Shown here: in pieces, positions 43,565-51,688 of the stretch
How the letters are laid out: the number at the start of each line of letters is the position of its first letter
How positions within the stretch are numbered: position 1 is the first letter of the stretch
Assembly (NCBI GenBank): GCA_002069025.1
Contig: MWBK01000131.1
Coordinates: 1-51,688 of the forward strand
Reading direction: 5' to 3'
Origin: Bacteroidetes bacterium ADurb.Bin302
GTDB taxonomy: Bacteria; Bacteroidota; Bacteroidia; Bacteroidales; Paludibacteraceae
Length of the DNA: 51,688 bases
Program-made: the position numbers and the translations under genes
Notes under the pieces: generated by a model
The model's database searches: none
What the model was told of the DNA's origin: nothing
What the model saw: only the letters and a program-made list of their open reading frames with translations

Positions 43565-44482
43565 ATGAAATATGCAATTGTAGGGACAGGTGCCATTGGA
43601 GGATTTTATGGAGGAGAGCTGGCTCGAATAGGTAAAGATGTCCATTTTTTATTACGGAGTGATTACGAGTTTGTAAAACAAAATGGTTTAAAAGTACATT
43701 CGGTAAATGGAGATTTTTGTATAAATCCCATAAATGCATATAATGATGCAAAACAGATGCCCCAATGCGACATCATATTAGTTTGCATGAAAACTACTCA
43801 GAATCATCTTCTACCTGAATTGCTATATCCTTTAGTAAAACCAAGCACATGTATTGTTCTAGTACAAAATGGCTTAAATATTGAAAAAAAATTAGCCTCA
43901 TCATATCCCGATATCGATATAGCAGCCGGTATGGCATTTGTATGCTGCAATAAAATAAAAATCGGTGAAATTATGCATCTTGACTACGGTAAACTCACAG
44001 TATCTCCATATCAAGGAAAATGTTCATATTTAAAAACATTGTGCAATGACTTGACCGAAGCAGGTATTGATAATTATCTGTGGGAGGAATATGTGACCGC
44101 TCGATGGCGCAAACTTGTATGGAATATACCATATAATGGACTTACAGTAGTACTTAACACTACCACCGAATTACTTATGAAAAACAAAGCAAGTAGACAA
44201 CTTGTTAAGGAATTAATGGAAGAAGTTAGAGCCGGAGGCTTGGCTTGTGGAGCTGATATCCCGGATAACTTTATAGATGAGATGCTTAAGTCGACCGATC
44301 AAATGAGACCATACGACCCAAGTATGCGTTTAGATTTCTTACGTCATCATCAAATGGAAATAGAAGCAATCTACAGCAATCCAATTGCTGCTGCTCATAA
44401 TGCGGGAGTAGAAATGCCAAAAATAGCTATGCTCGAAAAACAATTAAAGTTTATTCAAGCAGGCTATTTGCAAAAGGTTTAA
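43565..44482 (+). CDS. Putative 2-dehydropantoate 2-reductase (ketopantoate reductase family)
   Basis: A 305-residue NADPH-dependent reductase. The N-terminal Rossmann motif GTGAIGGFYGGELA is followed by VCMKTTQ and LVQNGLN, and the C-terminal helical domain carries the conserved RKLVWNIPYNGL region and SMRLDF. It would reduce ketopantoate to pantoate for coenzyme A synthesis, though the family also contains paralogs with other substrates. Ends two bases before the convergent mscL gene. Confidence 0.85.
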   Translation: MKYAIVGTGAIGGFYGGELARIGKDVHFLLRSDYEFVKQNGLKVHSVNGDFCINPINAYNDAKQMPQCDIILVCMKTTQNHLLPELLYPLVKPSTCIVLVQNGLNIEKKLASSYPDIDIAAGMAFVCCNKIKIGEIMHLDYGKLTVSPYQGKCSYLKTLCNDLTEAGIDNYLWEEYVTARWRKLVWNIPYNGLTVVLNTTTELLMKNKASRQLVKELMEEVRAGGLACGADIPDNFIDEMLKSTDQMRPYDPSMRLDFLRHHQMEIEAIYSNPIAAAHNAGVEMPKIAMLEKQLKFIQAGYLQKV

Positions 44483-44484
44483 AT

Positions 44485-44925
44485 CTATTTCTTGCTTTGT
44501 TTTAGCAAGTCACGTATTTCGGTAAGTAATGTTTCTTCTTTTGTAGGAGGAGCCGTAGCTTCGGGAGCTGCAGGTTTTGCAGGAGCTTCCATTCTTTGTT
44601 TTGCTTTACTAATTAAGCGAACAAACATAAATATTGTAAATGCTACTATTAAAAAGTCGAATAGTACTTGTAAAAAGTTACCATAGTTAAGAGTTACTGC
44701 CGGTGTTACAACACCTACTGTATCTACAACTGCATCTTTCATGTCCCATTTTAAATCTGTAAAATTAACACCACCAACTAACAAACCAATTGGAGGCATA
44801 ATTACGTCATTTACCAAAGATGTAATAATCTTACCGAATGCACCGCCAATGATAATACCGACAGCCATGTCAATCATATTACCCTTTACTGCAAAATCTT
44901 TAAATTCTTTGATTAATTGATTCAT
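44485..44925 (-). CDS. mscL: Large-conductance mechanosensitive channel MscL
   Basis: From the ATG at 44925 the protein has 146 residues, starting [27 protein letters not shown], the N-terminal helix and TM1 of MscL (core [16 protein letters not shown]); an ATG five codons upstream is less typical. TM2 is at about residues 75-95, followed by an Ala/Pro-rich linker ([13 protein letters not shown]) and the C-terminal helix TEIRDLLKQ. The pentamer opens under membrane tension to release solutes. Confidence 0.94.
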   Translation of the reverse strand: MNQLIKEFKDFAVKGNMIDMAVGIIIGGAFGKIITSLVNDVIMPPIGLLVGGVNFTDLKWDMKDAVVDTVGVVTPAVTLNYGNFLQVLFDFLIVAFTIFMFVRLISKAKQRMEAPAKPAAPEATAPPTKEETLLTEIRDLLKQSKK

Positions 44926-44963
44926 AGTTAAAAATTCCAAATTATTAATTTATTCAACCTGCA

Positions 44964-44971
44964 CAAATATA
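44964..44971 (-). promoter_or_regulatory. -7 element TATATTTG for mscL
   Basis: The minus strand reads TATATTTG, 38 bases upstream of the mscL ATG at 44925. Confidence 0.55.
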
Positions 44972-45075
44972 TACAACTTAAATTAATTAATACGAATTTT
45001 TATATGTTTTTTTGAAAACCGAATTTAATAGTTGTCTACATTATTGCAAATTCAATTATAACACACAATAAACAC

Positions 45076-45083
45076 TATATTTG
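45076..45083 (+). promoter_or_regulatory. -7 element TATATTTG upstream of the thioesterase remnant
   Basis: Matches TAnnTTTG in the otherwise gene-free stretch and is correctly placed to have driven the decayed thioesterase gene at 45123. Confidence 0.5.
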
Positions 45084-45122
45084 CACTTTCAATATAAACA
45101 AAATAAATACAGATTTTATTAA

Positions 45123-45464
45123 GCCGCCAAATCACACCAATTTCTAGGCAAAACAAACTATTTCAACGCTATAAGAGGACGCAACATGAATCCTATCGAA
45201 ATAGACGTAGTGGTTGCACATGTAGATGTAGATGTAGATTCCATGCAACCTGTATTTTTTAACGATGAAATAGCACTACAAACAACAGTTGAGAAAATAG
45301 AAAATAAAAGTTTTACGCTCTGCCAGCGCATAATTGATCTGAAAAACAACGTATAAAAATGCGTATGCCGTACAGTTATGGCTGGCTTTGATTTTAAAAA
45401 CAACTGTACAAAAACAATTTCCGAACAGTGGAGAAAAGACATTGAAGAATACAAAAACAATTAA
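45123..45464 (+). pseudogene. Decayed hotdog-fold acyl-CoA thioesterase
   Basis: One frame is open from 45123 to 45464 except for a single TAA at 45354-45356. Its translation follows the Bacteroidota acyl-CoA thioesterase (4HBT/FadM-like) family: LGKTNYFNAIRG, VVVAHVDVD, QPVFFNDEIALQTTVEKI, NKSFTLCQRIIDLK, then after the stop KCVCRTVMAGFDFK and ISEQWRKDIEEY. About 40 N-terminal residues, including the D-x-x-GHVNN catalytic region, are missing, and there is no start codon in front. A GTAGAT triplet repeat at 45216-45233 appears to have lengthened the VDVD segment. The hotdog enzyme would hydrolyse acyl-CoA; this copy should be inactive. Confidence 0.75.
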
Positions 45465-45512
45465 AAAAGTAAGAACTTGCTTTTTAATTGTTGACTTGCT
45501 TTTTATGCAACA

Positions 45513-45546
45513 AAAAAATGCGTTACTACTTAGTAACGCATTTTTT
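45513..45546. terminator. Bidirectional terminator between the thioesterase remnant and sdhB
   Basis: A 14-bp perfect stem (AAAAAATGCGTTAC, loop TACTTA, complement) with A and T runs on either side. It would end the sdhCAB message on the minus strand, 20 bases past the sdhB stop, and any plus-strand transcript from the thioesterase remnant. Confidence 0.88.
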
Positions 45547-45565
45547 ATAAGTAGAAAGAGATTAA

Positions 45566-46321
45566 TTAGTCCTTAAATTTAGCGCAAATAAACTCGCGGT
45601 TTAGACGAGCAATATTTGTTAATGATATGCTTTTGGGGCATTCAGCAGCACATGCACCTGTATTGGTACAATTACCAAAACCAAGCTCATCCATTTTTGC
45701 AACCATTGCTTTTGCACGTCTAGAAGCCTCTACGCGTCCTTGTGGCAATAAAGCCAATTGACTAACCTTAGCTGCTACAAACAACATTGCAGAACCATTC
45801 TTACATGCTGCAGCACATGCTCCACAACCTATACAAGAAGCTGAATCCATTGCCTCGTCAGCATTAACTTTAGAAATTGGAATTGAATTTGCATCAGGTA
45901 CACCACCTGTATTAACAGATATAAAACCTCCTGCTTGAATTATTTTATCATAAGCACGACGATCTACCATTAAGTCTTTAATTACAGGAAATGCATTTGA
46001 ACGCCATGGCTCAACAGTAATAGTATCACCGTCTTTAAACTTACGCATATGCAATTGGCATGTTGTAACAGCACTGTCTGGACCATGAGGATGTCCGTTA
46101 ATGTACAAAGAGCACATACCGCAGATACCTTCGCGGCAATCGTGATCAAATACAACCGGTTCTTTACGCTCGCTTATTAATTGTTCGTTAAGAACATCCA
46201 ACATTTCTAGAAATGAACTGTCTACCGAAACATCCTTTAATTTATAGGTCTCAAAACCGCCTTTTGCTTTAGGACCTGCTTGACGCCATACTTTAAGCGT
46301 TATATTTATAGATTTGTCCAT
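45566..46321 (-). CDS. sdhB: Succinate dehydrogenase/fumarate reductase iron-sulfur subunit
   Basis: A 251-residue electron-transfer subunit. The plant-type ferredoxin region holds the [2Fe-2S] ligands in [16 protein letters not shown] and a later Cys (TTCQLHM); the C-terminal domain has [15 protein letters not shown] and [15 protein letters not shown] for the [4Fe-4S] and [3Fe-4S] clusters. It passes electrons between the flavoprotein and the cytochrome b subunit. In anaerobic Bacteroidales this complex runs mainly as a fumarate reductase. Last gene of sdhCAB, four bases after sdhA. Confidence 0.95.
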   Translation of the reverse strand: MDKSINITLKVWRQAGPKAKGGFETYKLKDVSVDSSFLEMLDVLNEQLISERKEPVVFDHDCREGICGMCSLYINGHPHGPDSAVTTCQLHMRKFKDGDTITVEPWRSNAFPVIKDLMVDRRAYDKIIQAGGFISVNTGGVPDANSIPISKVNADEAMDSASCIGCGACAAACKNGSAMLFVAAKVSQLALLPQGRVEASRRAKAMVAKMDELGFGNCTNTGACAAECPKSISLTNIARLNREFICAKFKD

Positions 46322-46325
46322 GTTA

Positions 46326-48371
46326 TTATGATTTATAATTTCTTGTTTGTCTTTTTACAAATTCATATTCCAATTTTTCTTTCAGCATTACAGGCTCTTT
46401 ACCTTCACCTGCATACTTCCAGCAAGAAGCAAATGAGAATTTGTCATCTTGACGAAGAGCTTCGCCTTCAGGAGTTTGATATTCTTCGCGGAAATGTCCA
46501 CCACATGATTCTTCACGCATTAAAGCATCACGAGCCATCAAATCACCTATTTCTATAAAGTCAGCCAATCTAATAGCTTTTTCTAACTCACTATTTAAAT
46601 CTTCAGCCTTACCTGGGATAAATACATTACTCCAGAATTCTTTACGTAATGCCTGAATTTTATCAATAGCTTGTTGTAAACCTTCTTTTGTACGTCCCAT
46701 ACCAACAAAGTCCCACATGATAAGACCTAATTCGCGGTGAATACTATCAACAGAACGTTTACCTTGTATTGACATCAATTTTTTAATCTTATCGTCAACA
46801 GCTTTTTCTGCCTCAACAAATTCAGGAAGATTGGTACTCATACGAGGTACCGTAATTTGATCAGCCAAATAATTTTGAATTGTGTAAGGAAGAACAAAGT
46901 AACCATCAGCCAAACCTTGCATCAAAGCAGATGCACCTAAACGGTTTGCACCATGATCAGAGAAGTTTGCTTCACCTATACAGAACAAGCCTTTAACAGA
47001 AGTTTGTAATTCGTAGTCAACCCATATACCACCCATTGTATAGTGAATCGCCGGGAATATCATCATAGGATTTTCGTATGGATTTTCGTCGACAATTTTA
47101 TCATACATTTGGAATAAGTTGCCATATTTAGCAGCTACAACGTCTTTACCTAAACGTTTAATTGCATCTGAAAAATCAAGAAATACAGCCAAGCCTGTTG
47201 AATTAACACCGAAGCCGGCATCACAACGTTCTTTAGCTGCACGTGATGCAACATCACGAGGAACCAAATTACCAAATGCAGGATATCTACGTTCCAAGTA
47301 ATAATCACGATCTTCCTCAGGAATATCACGACCTTTCATCTTACCTGCTTGCAATGCTTTAGCATCTTCCAATTTCTTTGGAACCCATATACGTCCGTCG
47401 TTACGCAACGATTCAGACATCAAAGTTAATTTAGATTGGAATGCACCATGAACAGGAATACATGTGGGGTGAATTTGTGCGTAGCAAGGATTTGCAAAAT
47501 ATGCACCTTTACGATACATCTGCATTGCAGCTGATCCGTTTGATGCCATTGCATTTGTTGACAAGAAGAATGCATTTCCGTAACCTCCTGATCCAACAAC
47601 TACTGCATGAGCAAAAAATCTTTCGATACGACCTGAAACCAAGTTTCTTGCGATGATACCGCGAGCACGTCCGTCTATTACAACAACGTCAAGCATCTCG
47701 TAACGAGAATACATTTTAACTGTACCCTTGCCTATTTGACGACTTAATGCAGAATAAGCACCTAACAACAGTTGTTGTCCCGTTTGTCCTTTAGCATAAA
47801 AAGTACGCGATACTTGAGCACCGCCAAAAGAACGGTTATCAAGCAAACCGCCGTATTCGCGAGCAAAAGGAACACCTTGAGCAACACATTGGTCAATGAT
47901 ATTATTCGAAACCTCAGCCAAACGATAAACGTTAGCTTCACGAGCACGATAGTCACCACCTTTTATTGTATCATAAAACAAACGATAAACAGAGTCACCA
48001 TCGTTTTGATAATTCTTTGCGGCATTAATACCACCTTGAGCGGCAATTGAATGGGCGCGTCTTGGAGAATCTTGAATACAGAAGTTTAAAACATTGAAGC
48101 CCATTTCTGCTAAAGATGCAGCAGCAGAAGCTCCGGCTAAACCCGTACCTACAACTATTATATCCAAACGACGTTTATTCGAAGGATTTACTAATTTTTG
48201 ATGTGCTTTATAATTACTCCATTTTTCAGCCAAAGGACCTTCAGGAATCTTTGTCTCAACTTCATTTTCTGAATTGACAGCAGATTTTACAGCCTCTTTA
48301 ACTTTAACAGCAGCTTCTTTTACAGCATCAACCACTTCGGTTAAATTTTGCATATTATCTTTCTTAGCCAT
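46326..48371 (-). CDS. sdhA: Succinate dehydrogenase/fumarate reductase flavoprotein subunit
   Basis: A 681-residue FAD-binding catalytic subunit. The dinucleotide-binding motif [15 protein letters not shown] starts near residue 72, the FAD-attachment region is [15 protein letters not shown], and the active-site parts [11 protein letters not shown] and [13 protein letters not shown] are intact. It interconverts succinate and fumarate. Unusually, about 40 residues precede the conserved start ([10 protein letters not shown]): an Ala/Lys/Val-rich amphipathic helix ([20 protein letters not shown]). No internal Met offers a start at the usual place. Confidence 0.96.
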   Translation of the reverse strand: MAKKDNMQNLTEVVDAVKEAAVKVKEAVKSAVNSENEVETKIPEGPLAEKWSNYKAHQKLVNPSNKRRLDIIVVGTGLAGASAAASLAEMGFNVLNFCIQDSPRRAHSIAAQGGINAAKNYQNDGDSVYRLFYDTIKGGDYRAREANVYRLAEVSNNIIDQCVAQGVPFAREYGGLLDNRSFGGAQVSRTFYAKGQTGQQLLLGAYSALSRQIGKGTVKMYSRYEMLDVVVIDGRARGIIARNLVSGRIERFFAHAVVVGSGGYGNAFFLSTNAMASNGSAAMQMYRKGAYFANPCYAQIHPTCIPVHGAFQSKLTLMSESLRNDGRIWVPKKLEDAKALQAGKMKGRDIPEEDRDYYLERRYPAFGNLVPRDVASRAAKERCDAGFGVNSTGLAVFLDFSDAIKRLGKDVVAAKYGNLFQMYDKIVDENPYENPMMIFPAIHYTMGGIWVDYELQTSVKGLFCIGEANFSDHGANRLGASALMQGLADGYFVLPYTIQNYLADQITVPRMSTNLPEFVEAEKAVDDKIKKLMSIQGKRSVDSIHRELGLIMWDFVGMGRTKEGLQQAIDKIQALRKEFWSNVFIPGKAEDLNSELEKAIRLADFIEIGDLMARDALMREESCGGHFREEYQTPEGEALRQDDKFSFASCWKYAGEGKEPVMLKEKLEYEFVKRQTRNYKS

Positions 48372-48409
48372 ATATAGTTAATTTAATTATCAGTAATTAT
48401 GCGATTAAA

Positions 48410-49072
48410 CTACTCACGCAAAAAAAACACAACCACAAATGCAAACATTAATACAATAAGGGTTGCAACTGCATTACCAATGCATTTGATGCGAGGTAAC
48501 CAAATATTGCTGCTTAATCCTAATGATTGCAATGCGCTCCAAATGCCATGAGTTAAATGGAACCAAATAGCTGTCAACCATATTAAATACAAAACACAGT
48601 ATACAGGGTTTGAAAACAATTCTTTTACATAAGCAGCTCCATCTGTAGGACTAAATGGTCCTGTTTCGATTCCTGTTATTTCTACAAATTGCATTTTAAA
48701 CCAAAAGTTATACAAATGCAAAAGCAAAAATCCTATTACAATAAAACCTAATACTAACATATTTTTTGACGCCCAATCTACACCTTCTTGACGTTCAACT
48801 ACTGCATAGCGTTGTGTTCCGCGAGCACGGTAATTTTGTATAGACAAAATAAACGCATATACAAAATGTACTAATAACAAGAATGCTAATCCAAGAGTAC
48901 CTATTAGTGCATACCAATTAGCTCCTAAAAAAGCGCAGATTGCATTGTAACCTTCAGGCGAAAACACCACTACAACATTCATTGTTGCATGGAAAAGTAG
49001 GAACAACACTAATGAAGCACCCGTGATACTCATCACGAATTTCCTTCCCACAGAAGAATCAAATAACCACAT
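48410..49072 (-). CDS. sdhC: Succinate dehydrogenase/fumarate reductase cytochrome b subunit
   Basis: From the ATG at 49072 the protein has 220 residues, starting MWLFDSSVGRKFVMSITGAS, the usual start in Bacteroidota; an in-frame ATG 21 codons upstream adds unrelated residues. Five membrane helices with conserved His residues (LFHATMNV, VHFVYAF, LLHLYNFWF, FHLTHGIW) bind two haems, the diheme type B arrangement. It anchors the complex and exchanges electrons with menaquinone. Confidence 0.93.
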   Translation of the reverse strand: MWLFDSSVGRKFVMSITGASLVLFLLFHATMNVVVVFSPEGYNAICAFLGANWYALIGTLGLAFLLLVHFVYAFILSIQNYRARGTQRYAVVERQEGVDWASKNMLVLGFIVIGFLLLHLYNFWFKMQFVEITGIETGPFSPTDGAAYVKELFSNPVYCVLYLIWLTAIWFHLTHGIWSALQSLGLSSNIWLPRIKCIGNAVATLIVLMFAFVVVFFLRE

Positions 49073-49132
49073 ACTTTTTCTGATTTTTAAATTATTAAAT
49101 AATAGAATGGTAAATATCTTAAAAAGATGCGA

Positions 49133-49140
49133 CAAAGTTA
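49133..49140 (-). promoter_or_regulatory. Promoter of the sdhCAB operon
   Basis: The minus strand reads TAACTTTG, with TTTG (complement of 49161-49164) 20 bases upstream: both halves of the Bacteroidota consensus at the right spacing. The leader before the sdhC ATG is about 55 nt. Confidence 0.75.
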
Positions 49141-49212
49141 ATAAAACTTTTGTTTTTATACAAAGAAAATACTACTTTAGCCATCGCTTTTATTAACAAA
49201 CACAAAATTATT

Positions 49213-49788
49213 ATGAATCAATTAAAAGGTACACAGACAGAGAAAAATCTTGCCATTGCTTTTGCAGGAGAAAGTCAGGCTCGTAATCGTTATACTTTTT
49301 TTGCCAGCGTAGCTAAAAAAGAAGGTTTTGAACAAATATCCGCTAATTTTCTAGAAACTGCTGAACAAGAAAAAGAGCATGCAAAAAAGTTCTTTAAATA
49401 CTTAGAAGGAGGTATGGTAGAAATAACAGCATCCTACCCTGCAGGAGTTATCGGGAAAACAATAGACAATCTTATGGCAGCTGCCAACGGCGAAAGAGAA
49501 GAATGGAGTAAAGATTATCCTCATTTTGCTGATATAGCCGAACAAGAAGGTTTTCCTAAAATTGCCGAAACGTTTAGAAAAATTGCAACTGTAGAACAGA
49601 TGCATGAAGAACGCTATAAAAATTTTATTAAAAACATTCAAGAGAACAAGGTTTTTGAAAAGGATGAAGAAGTTATTTGGCAATGTCGCAATTGCGGATA
49701 TCTCCACAAAGGTAAAAAGGCTCCTGAATTATGCCCCGCTTGCGAGCATCCACAAGCTTATTTTGAAATTAAAAAAGAAAATTACTAA
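49213..49788 (+). CDS. rbr: Rubrerythrin
   Basis: A 191-residue non-haem iron peroxidase from the ATG at 49213; an upstream in-frame start at 49150 adds 21 residues that homologs lack. The N-terminal ferritin-like four-helix bundle carries the diiron ligands (for example FAGESQARNRYTFFA, ETAEQEKEHAKKFF, TVEQMHEERY). The C-terminal rubredoxin domain has CRNCGYLHKG and CPACEHPQAYF. It reduces hydrogen peroxide in anaerobes. Divergent from sdhCAB. Confidence 0.97.
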   Translation: MNQLKGTQTEKNLAIAFAGESQARNRYTFFASVAKKEGFEQISANFLETAEQEKEHAKKFFKYLEGGMVEITASYPAGVIGKTIDNLMAAANGEREEWSKDYPHFADIAEQEGFPKIAETFRKIATVEQMHEERYKNFIKNIQENKVFEKDEEVIWQCRNCGYLHKGKKAPELCPACEHPQAYFEIKKENY

Positions 49789-49808
49789 AACTTTTTATAG
49801 CAGTAAAC

Positions 49809-49842
49809 AAAAAAAGGAATGTCAATCGACATTCTTTTTTTT
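49809..49842 (+). terminator. Rubrerythrin terminator
   Basis: AAAAAAAGGAATGTC, loop AATC, then GACATTCTTTTTTTT: a 15-bp stem with a G-U pair followed by the T-run, beginning 21 bases after the rubrerythrin stop. Confidence 0.88.
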
Positions 49843-49873
49843 GTAAATAAGTACAGCATTTGCAAAAAAAATG

Positions 49874-49881
49874 TATATTTG
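49874..49881 (+). promoter_or_regulatory. -7 element TATATTTG for the DUF4143 ATPase
   Basis: Matches TAnnTTTG and ends just before three 22-bp-spaced repeats, so the repeats begin at about the transcription start. Confidence 0.6.
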
Positions 49882-49886
49882 CAGCT

Positions 49887-49952
49887 GATTGAACATTTTT
49901 AAGCAATGGATTGAACATTTTCGTTCAAAGTATTGAACATTTTTTAAATATC
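49887..49952 (+). repeat. Three direct repeats with a 22-bp period in the leader of the ATPase gene
   Basis: ATTGAACATTTT occurs at 49888, 49910 and 49932, exactly 22 bases apart, so identical faces of the helix are presented every two turns. The middle copy also forms the inverted repeat TTGAAC-N6-GTTCAA at 49911-49928. The array lies between the -7 element and the ATG at 49971. It looks like an operator or iteron set; the binding protein is unknown. Confidence 0.8.
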
Positions 49953-49970
49953 AGTTTAAATTTTGACAAT

Positions 49971-51161
49971 ATGGAATATAGGCGATCACAATTTAAAGAA
50001 ATAATTAAGAGAATAAACGAAACTCGCAGTAAAATGCAGGTTATTGTTGGGCCACGTCAAATTGGGAAATCCACCTTGATAGCTCAAGTACTTGAAGAAT
50101 GTCCAATTCCTTTCGATAGTTATTCTGCAGATGATATTGTAGGTGTATCTGCAGATTGGCTTTCACAAATATGGGAAACACAACGACTAAAAATATCGGC
50201 AAACGCAGAAAGCAAAAGACTATTGGTAATTGACGAAGTTCAAAAAATAAATAATTGGAGCGAAACGGTAAAGGCTGAATGGGATCGAGATAATAGAGAA
50301 AAACTCAACCTTATAGTGATATTGCTCGGTTCATCAAGAATGCTTATTGAAAAAGGTTTAACAGAATCACTTGCAGGAAGATTTGAGCTTATTCGCTTAT
50401 CTCATTGGTCATATTCAGAAATGAAAGACTGTTTTGGTTGGTCTTTGCAACAATACATATATTTTGGTGGTTATCCGGGTGCCGCTCAATACATTAACGA
50501 CGAGAACAGATGGAGAAATTATGTAAAAGATTCACTAATTGAGACATCTATTTCAAAAGATGTTTTAATGGAGGGTAAAATAATGAAGCCACAACTATTA
50601 CGCCAGCTATTTGAAATTGGGAGCAGTTATAGCGGAGAATTGTTGTCATTAACAAAAATAGCAGCACAATTACAAGATGCGGGAAACGTGACAACATTAG
50701 CAGGATATCTTCATTTACTTGACGAATGTGGATTGCTATGCGGATTACAAAAATATGCCGACGATTTTGCTAGACGATACAATTCTGTTCCAAAATTTCA
50801 GGTACATAACAGTGCATTAAGAAATGTTTACGAAAATGATGCATTTTCTGAAGCAATTATTAATCCAAAAACATGGGGAAGATGTGTTGAATCTGCTATT
50901 GGAGCGTATTTAGTCAGCCAATCTAAAATTAAAGACTATAAATTATACTATTGGAGGGACAGCTCAGATGAAGTTGATTATATACTCGTTCAACGTAACA
51001 AAATAATTGCTATTGAAGTTAAAAGTGGCAGAAGGACCTCTAATAAGGGCCTATCAAAATTTATCAATTTATATCATCCGCACAAAGCCTTTGTTGTAGG
51101 TTCAGGAGGCTTTTCGTTAGAAGAGTTTTTTACTTTAGATCTAAGCATCTTGTTTAAATAA
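49971..51161 (+). CDS. AAA-family ATPase with DUF4143 (archaeal-ATPase-like/PD-(D/E)XK)
   Basis: From the ATG at 49971 the protein has 396 residues; a TTG start at 49911 lies inside the repeat array and is rejected. The Walker A VGPRQIGKSTLI is near residue 27 and Walker B LLVIDEVQKI near 84, with an arginine/sensor region LLGSSRMLIEKG. The C-terminal DUF4143 part has YYWRDSSDEVDYILVQRNKIIAIEVKSGR, a D...EVK arrangement typical of PD-(D/E)XK nuclease-like domains. The family is widespread and common in Bacteroidota; its role is unknown, though mobile or defence-related functions have been suggested. Confidence 0.88.
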   Translation: MEYRRSQFKEIIKRINETRSKMQVIVGPRQIGKSTLIAQVLEECPIPFDSYSADDIVGVSADWLSQIWETQRLKISANAESKRLLVIDEVQKINNWSETVKAEWDRDNREKLNLIVILLGSSRMLIEKGLTESLAGRFELIRLSHWSYSEMKDCFGWSLQQYIYFGGYPGAAQYINDENRWRNYVKDSLIETSISKDVLMEGKIMKPQLLRQLFEIGSSYSGELLSLTKIAAQLQDAGNVTTLAGYLHLLDECGLLCGLQKYADDFARRYNSVPKFQVHNSALRNVYENDAFSEAIINPKTWGRCVESAIGAYLVSQSKIKDYKLYYWRDSSDEVDYILVQRNKIIAIEVKSGRRTSNKGLSKFINLYHPHKAFVVGSGGFSLEEFFTLDLSILFK

Positions 51162-51307
51162 TATGATATTTTAAAAATCCAATTGAACATAGCCCTTTAC
51201 CTTATCTTAAATTCAATTTGTTATGCTTTTTGCGTTTCGCACTTCTTATTTGAATTTTCATTAGCCTTTCATATCACACATTTTTGCTCTATATCAAGCT
51301 TTTTTTG

Positions 51308-51315
51308 TAAATTTG
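51308..51315 (+). promoter_or_regulatory. Promoter of the PAP2 gene
   Basis: TAAATTTG matches the -7 consensus, with TTTG at 51283-51286 21 bases upstream as the -33 element; the ATG at 51332 follows after 16 bases. Confidence 0.65.
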
Positions 51316-51331
51316 CCGATTTAAAAATGAT

Positions 51332-51688
51332 ATGGAACGATTCAAACAGTTTCTGCATAATAACGCATTATTCTTGTATCCATTTATAATCCTGTGGATT
51401 ATAATGTTATGTTTTGCATTGATGCATTCAAAAACTGAAACTCACTACTTACTAAACACATGGCATGGTTCGTTTGGTGATGTGTTTTTTCAATACGTAA
51501 CTTATTTAGGTAGCGGATTACCCACATACATCGGAATAGCTGTGTTGCTATTTAGCGTACGTAAGGGTGTTTTTATACTATCATCACAACTACTTAGTTT
51601 TTTAATTACACATGGAATTAAAGAATGGCTCAACATTCCACGTCCAAGTACCTTATTCAACGAATTAGGAATAACACTGCCGCAAACA
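51332..51688 (+). CDS. PAP2-family membrane phosphatase (N-terminal part, cut by window end)
   Basis: An open frame of 119 codons runs off the window. It begins MERFKQFLHNNALFLYPF, with membrane helices at about residues 13-32 and 66-84, and includes KEWLNIPRP, the first part of the lipid phosphatase signature (Kx6RP). Homologs dephosphorylate undecaprenyl pyrophosphate or phosphatidic acid/PGP. The remaining two signature motifs, SGH and the C-terminal SRxxxxxHxxxD, would lie beyond the end. Confidence 0.78.
   Translation, partial: MERFKQFLHNNALFLYPFIILWIIMLCFALMHSKTETHYLLNTWHGSFGDVFFQYVTYLGSGLPTYIGIAVLLFSVRKGVFILSSQLLSFLITHGIKEWLNIPRPSTLFNELGITLPQT

Noticed and set aside
45158..45460. A 100-codon minus-strand ORF in the mscL-sdhB interval
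   Set aside because: It is the antisense of the thioesterase remnant, has no family resemblance and low-complexity Ser/Thr runs created by the GTAGAT repeat.
49911..49970. Start of the DUF4143 ATPase at TTG 49911
   Set aside because: That start lies within the repeat array just after the promoter element; the ATG at 49971 begins the conserved domain at the usual distance.

Overview
The window is AT-rich DNA that reads as a chromosome segment of an anaerobic member of the Bacteroidales. Several things point there: the TAnnTTTG -7 promoter element of Bacteroidota in front of many genes; families largely confined to that phylum (DUF4290, DUF4783, the C4 zinc-ribbon coiled-coil protein, the BtuG-type cobalamin lipoprotein); a three-subunit succinate dehydrogenase/fumarate reductase; rubrerythrin; and a type IX secretion (T9SS) sorting domain, which argues against the genus Bacteroides itself and for a Porphyromonas/Paludibacter/Dysgonomonas-like relative. 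Genus cannot be fixed from the sequence alone.

Layout. 1-1.8 kb: Fic AMPylase-like protein and a small lipoprotein (minus). 1.9-5.3 kb: a CcdA/ArsG-like permease, then recA-rlmB-RluA-type pseudouridine synthase, closed by an 18-bp-stem terminator. 5.3-6.7 kb: NfeD/SPFH pair (minus). 6.9-10.5 kb: type I pullulanase, Nif3-like protein, zinc-ribbon coiled-coil protein. 10.5-13.8 kb: minus operon DUF4783-nadC-MATE-cytidylate-kinase-like. 13.9-15.3 kb: rlmH and a secreted esterase. 15.3-17.3 kb: minus operon yicC-gmk-nadD. 17.4-21.2 kb: tsaB-DUF4290-murA-lipoprotein metallopeptidase. 21.2-23.2 kb: TetR regulator and tilS, separated by a 44-bp palindrome. 23.2-27.6 kb: minus unit lptD-FKBP/SlyD-aroC. 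27.8-29.8 kb: a broken N-acetylmuramoyl-L-alanine amidase and an MCE/MlaD protein. 30.1-34.5 kb: dnaA, pRiA4b ORF-3-like protein, miaA, a secreted protein and a lipoprotein phosphoesterase. 34.5-38.5 kb: RNase H, then a cobalamin riboswitch driving btuB and btuG. 38.5-42.9 kb: a 1466-residue GH81 beta-1,3-glucanase with a T9SS tail. 43-45 kb: YbaN, PanE-like reductase, MscL. 45.1-45.5 kb: a decayed acyl-CoA thioesterase gene not represented by any intact ORF. 45.6-49.1 kb: sdhCAB (minus). 49.2-51.2 kb: rubrerythrin and a DUF4143-type ATPase behind three 22-bp-spaced repeats. The window ends inside a PAP2 phosphatase gene.

Most of the window is housekeeping (DNA repair and replication start, tRNA/rRNA modification, NAD and peptidoglycan synthesis, outer-membrane biogenesis) with an anaerobe's energy and oxygen-defence genes, polysaccharide use (pullulanase, GH81) and vitamin B12 salvage. 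I did not find an unmistakably new multi-gene system. The strongest unexplained signals are the spaced repeats in front of the DUF4143 ATPase, the palindrome holding two opposing promoter elements at tetR, and two independently broken genes (amidase and thioesterase). No tRNA, rRNA, insertion sequence or CRISPR array was seen.
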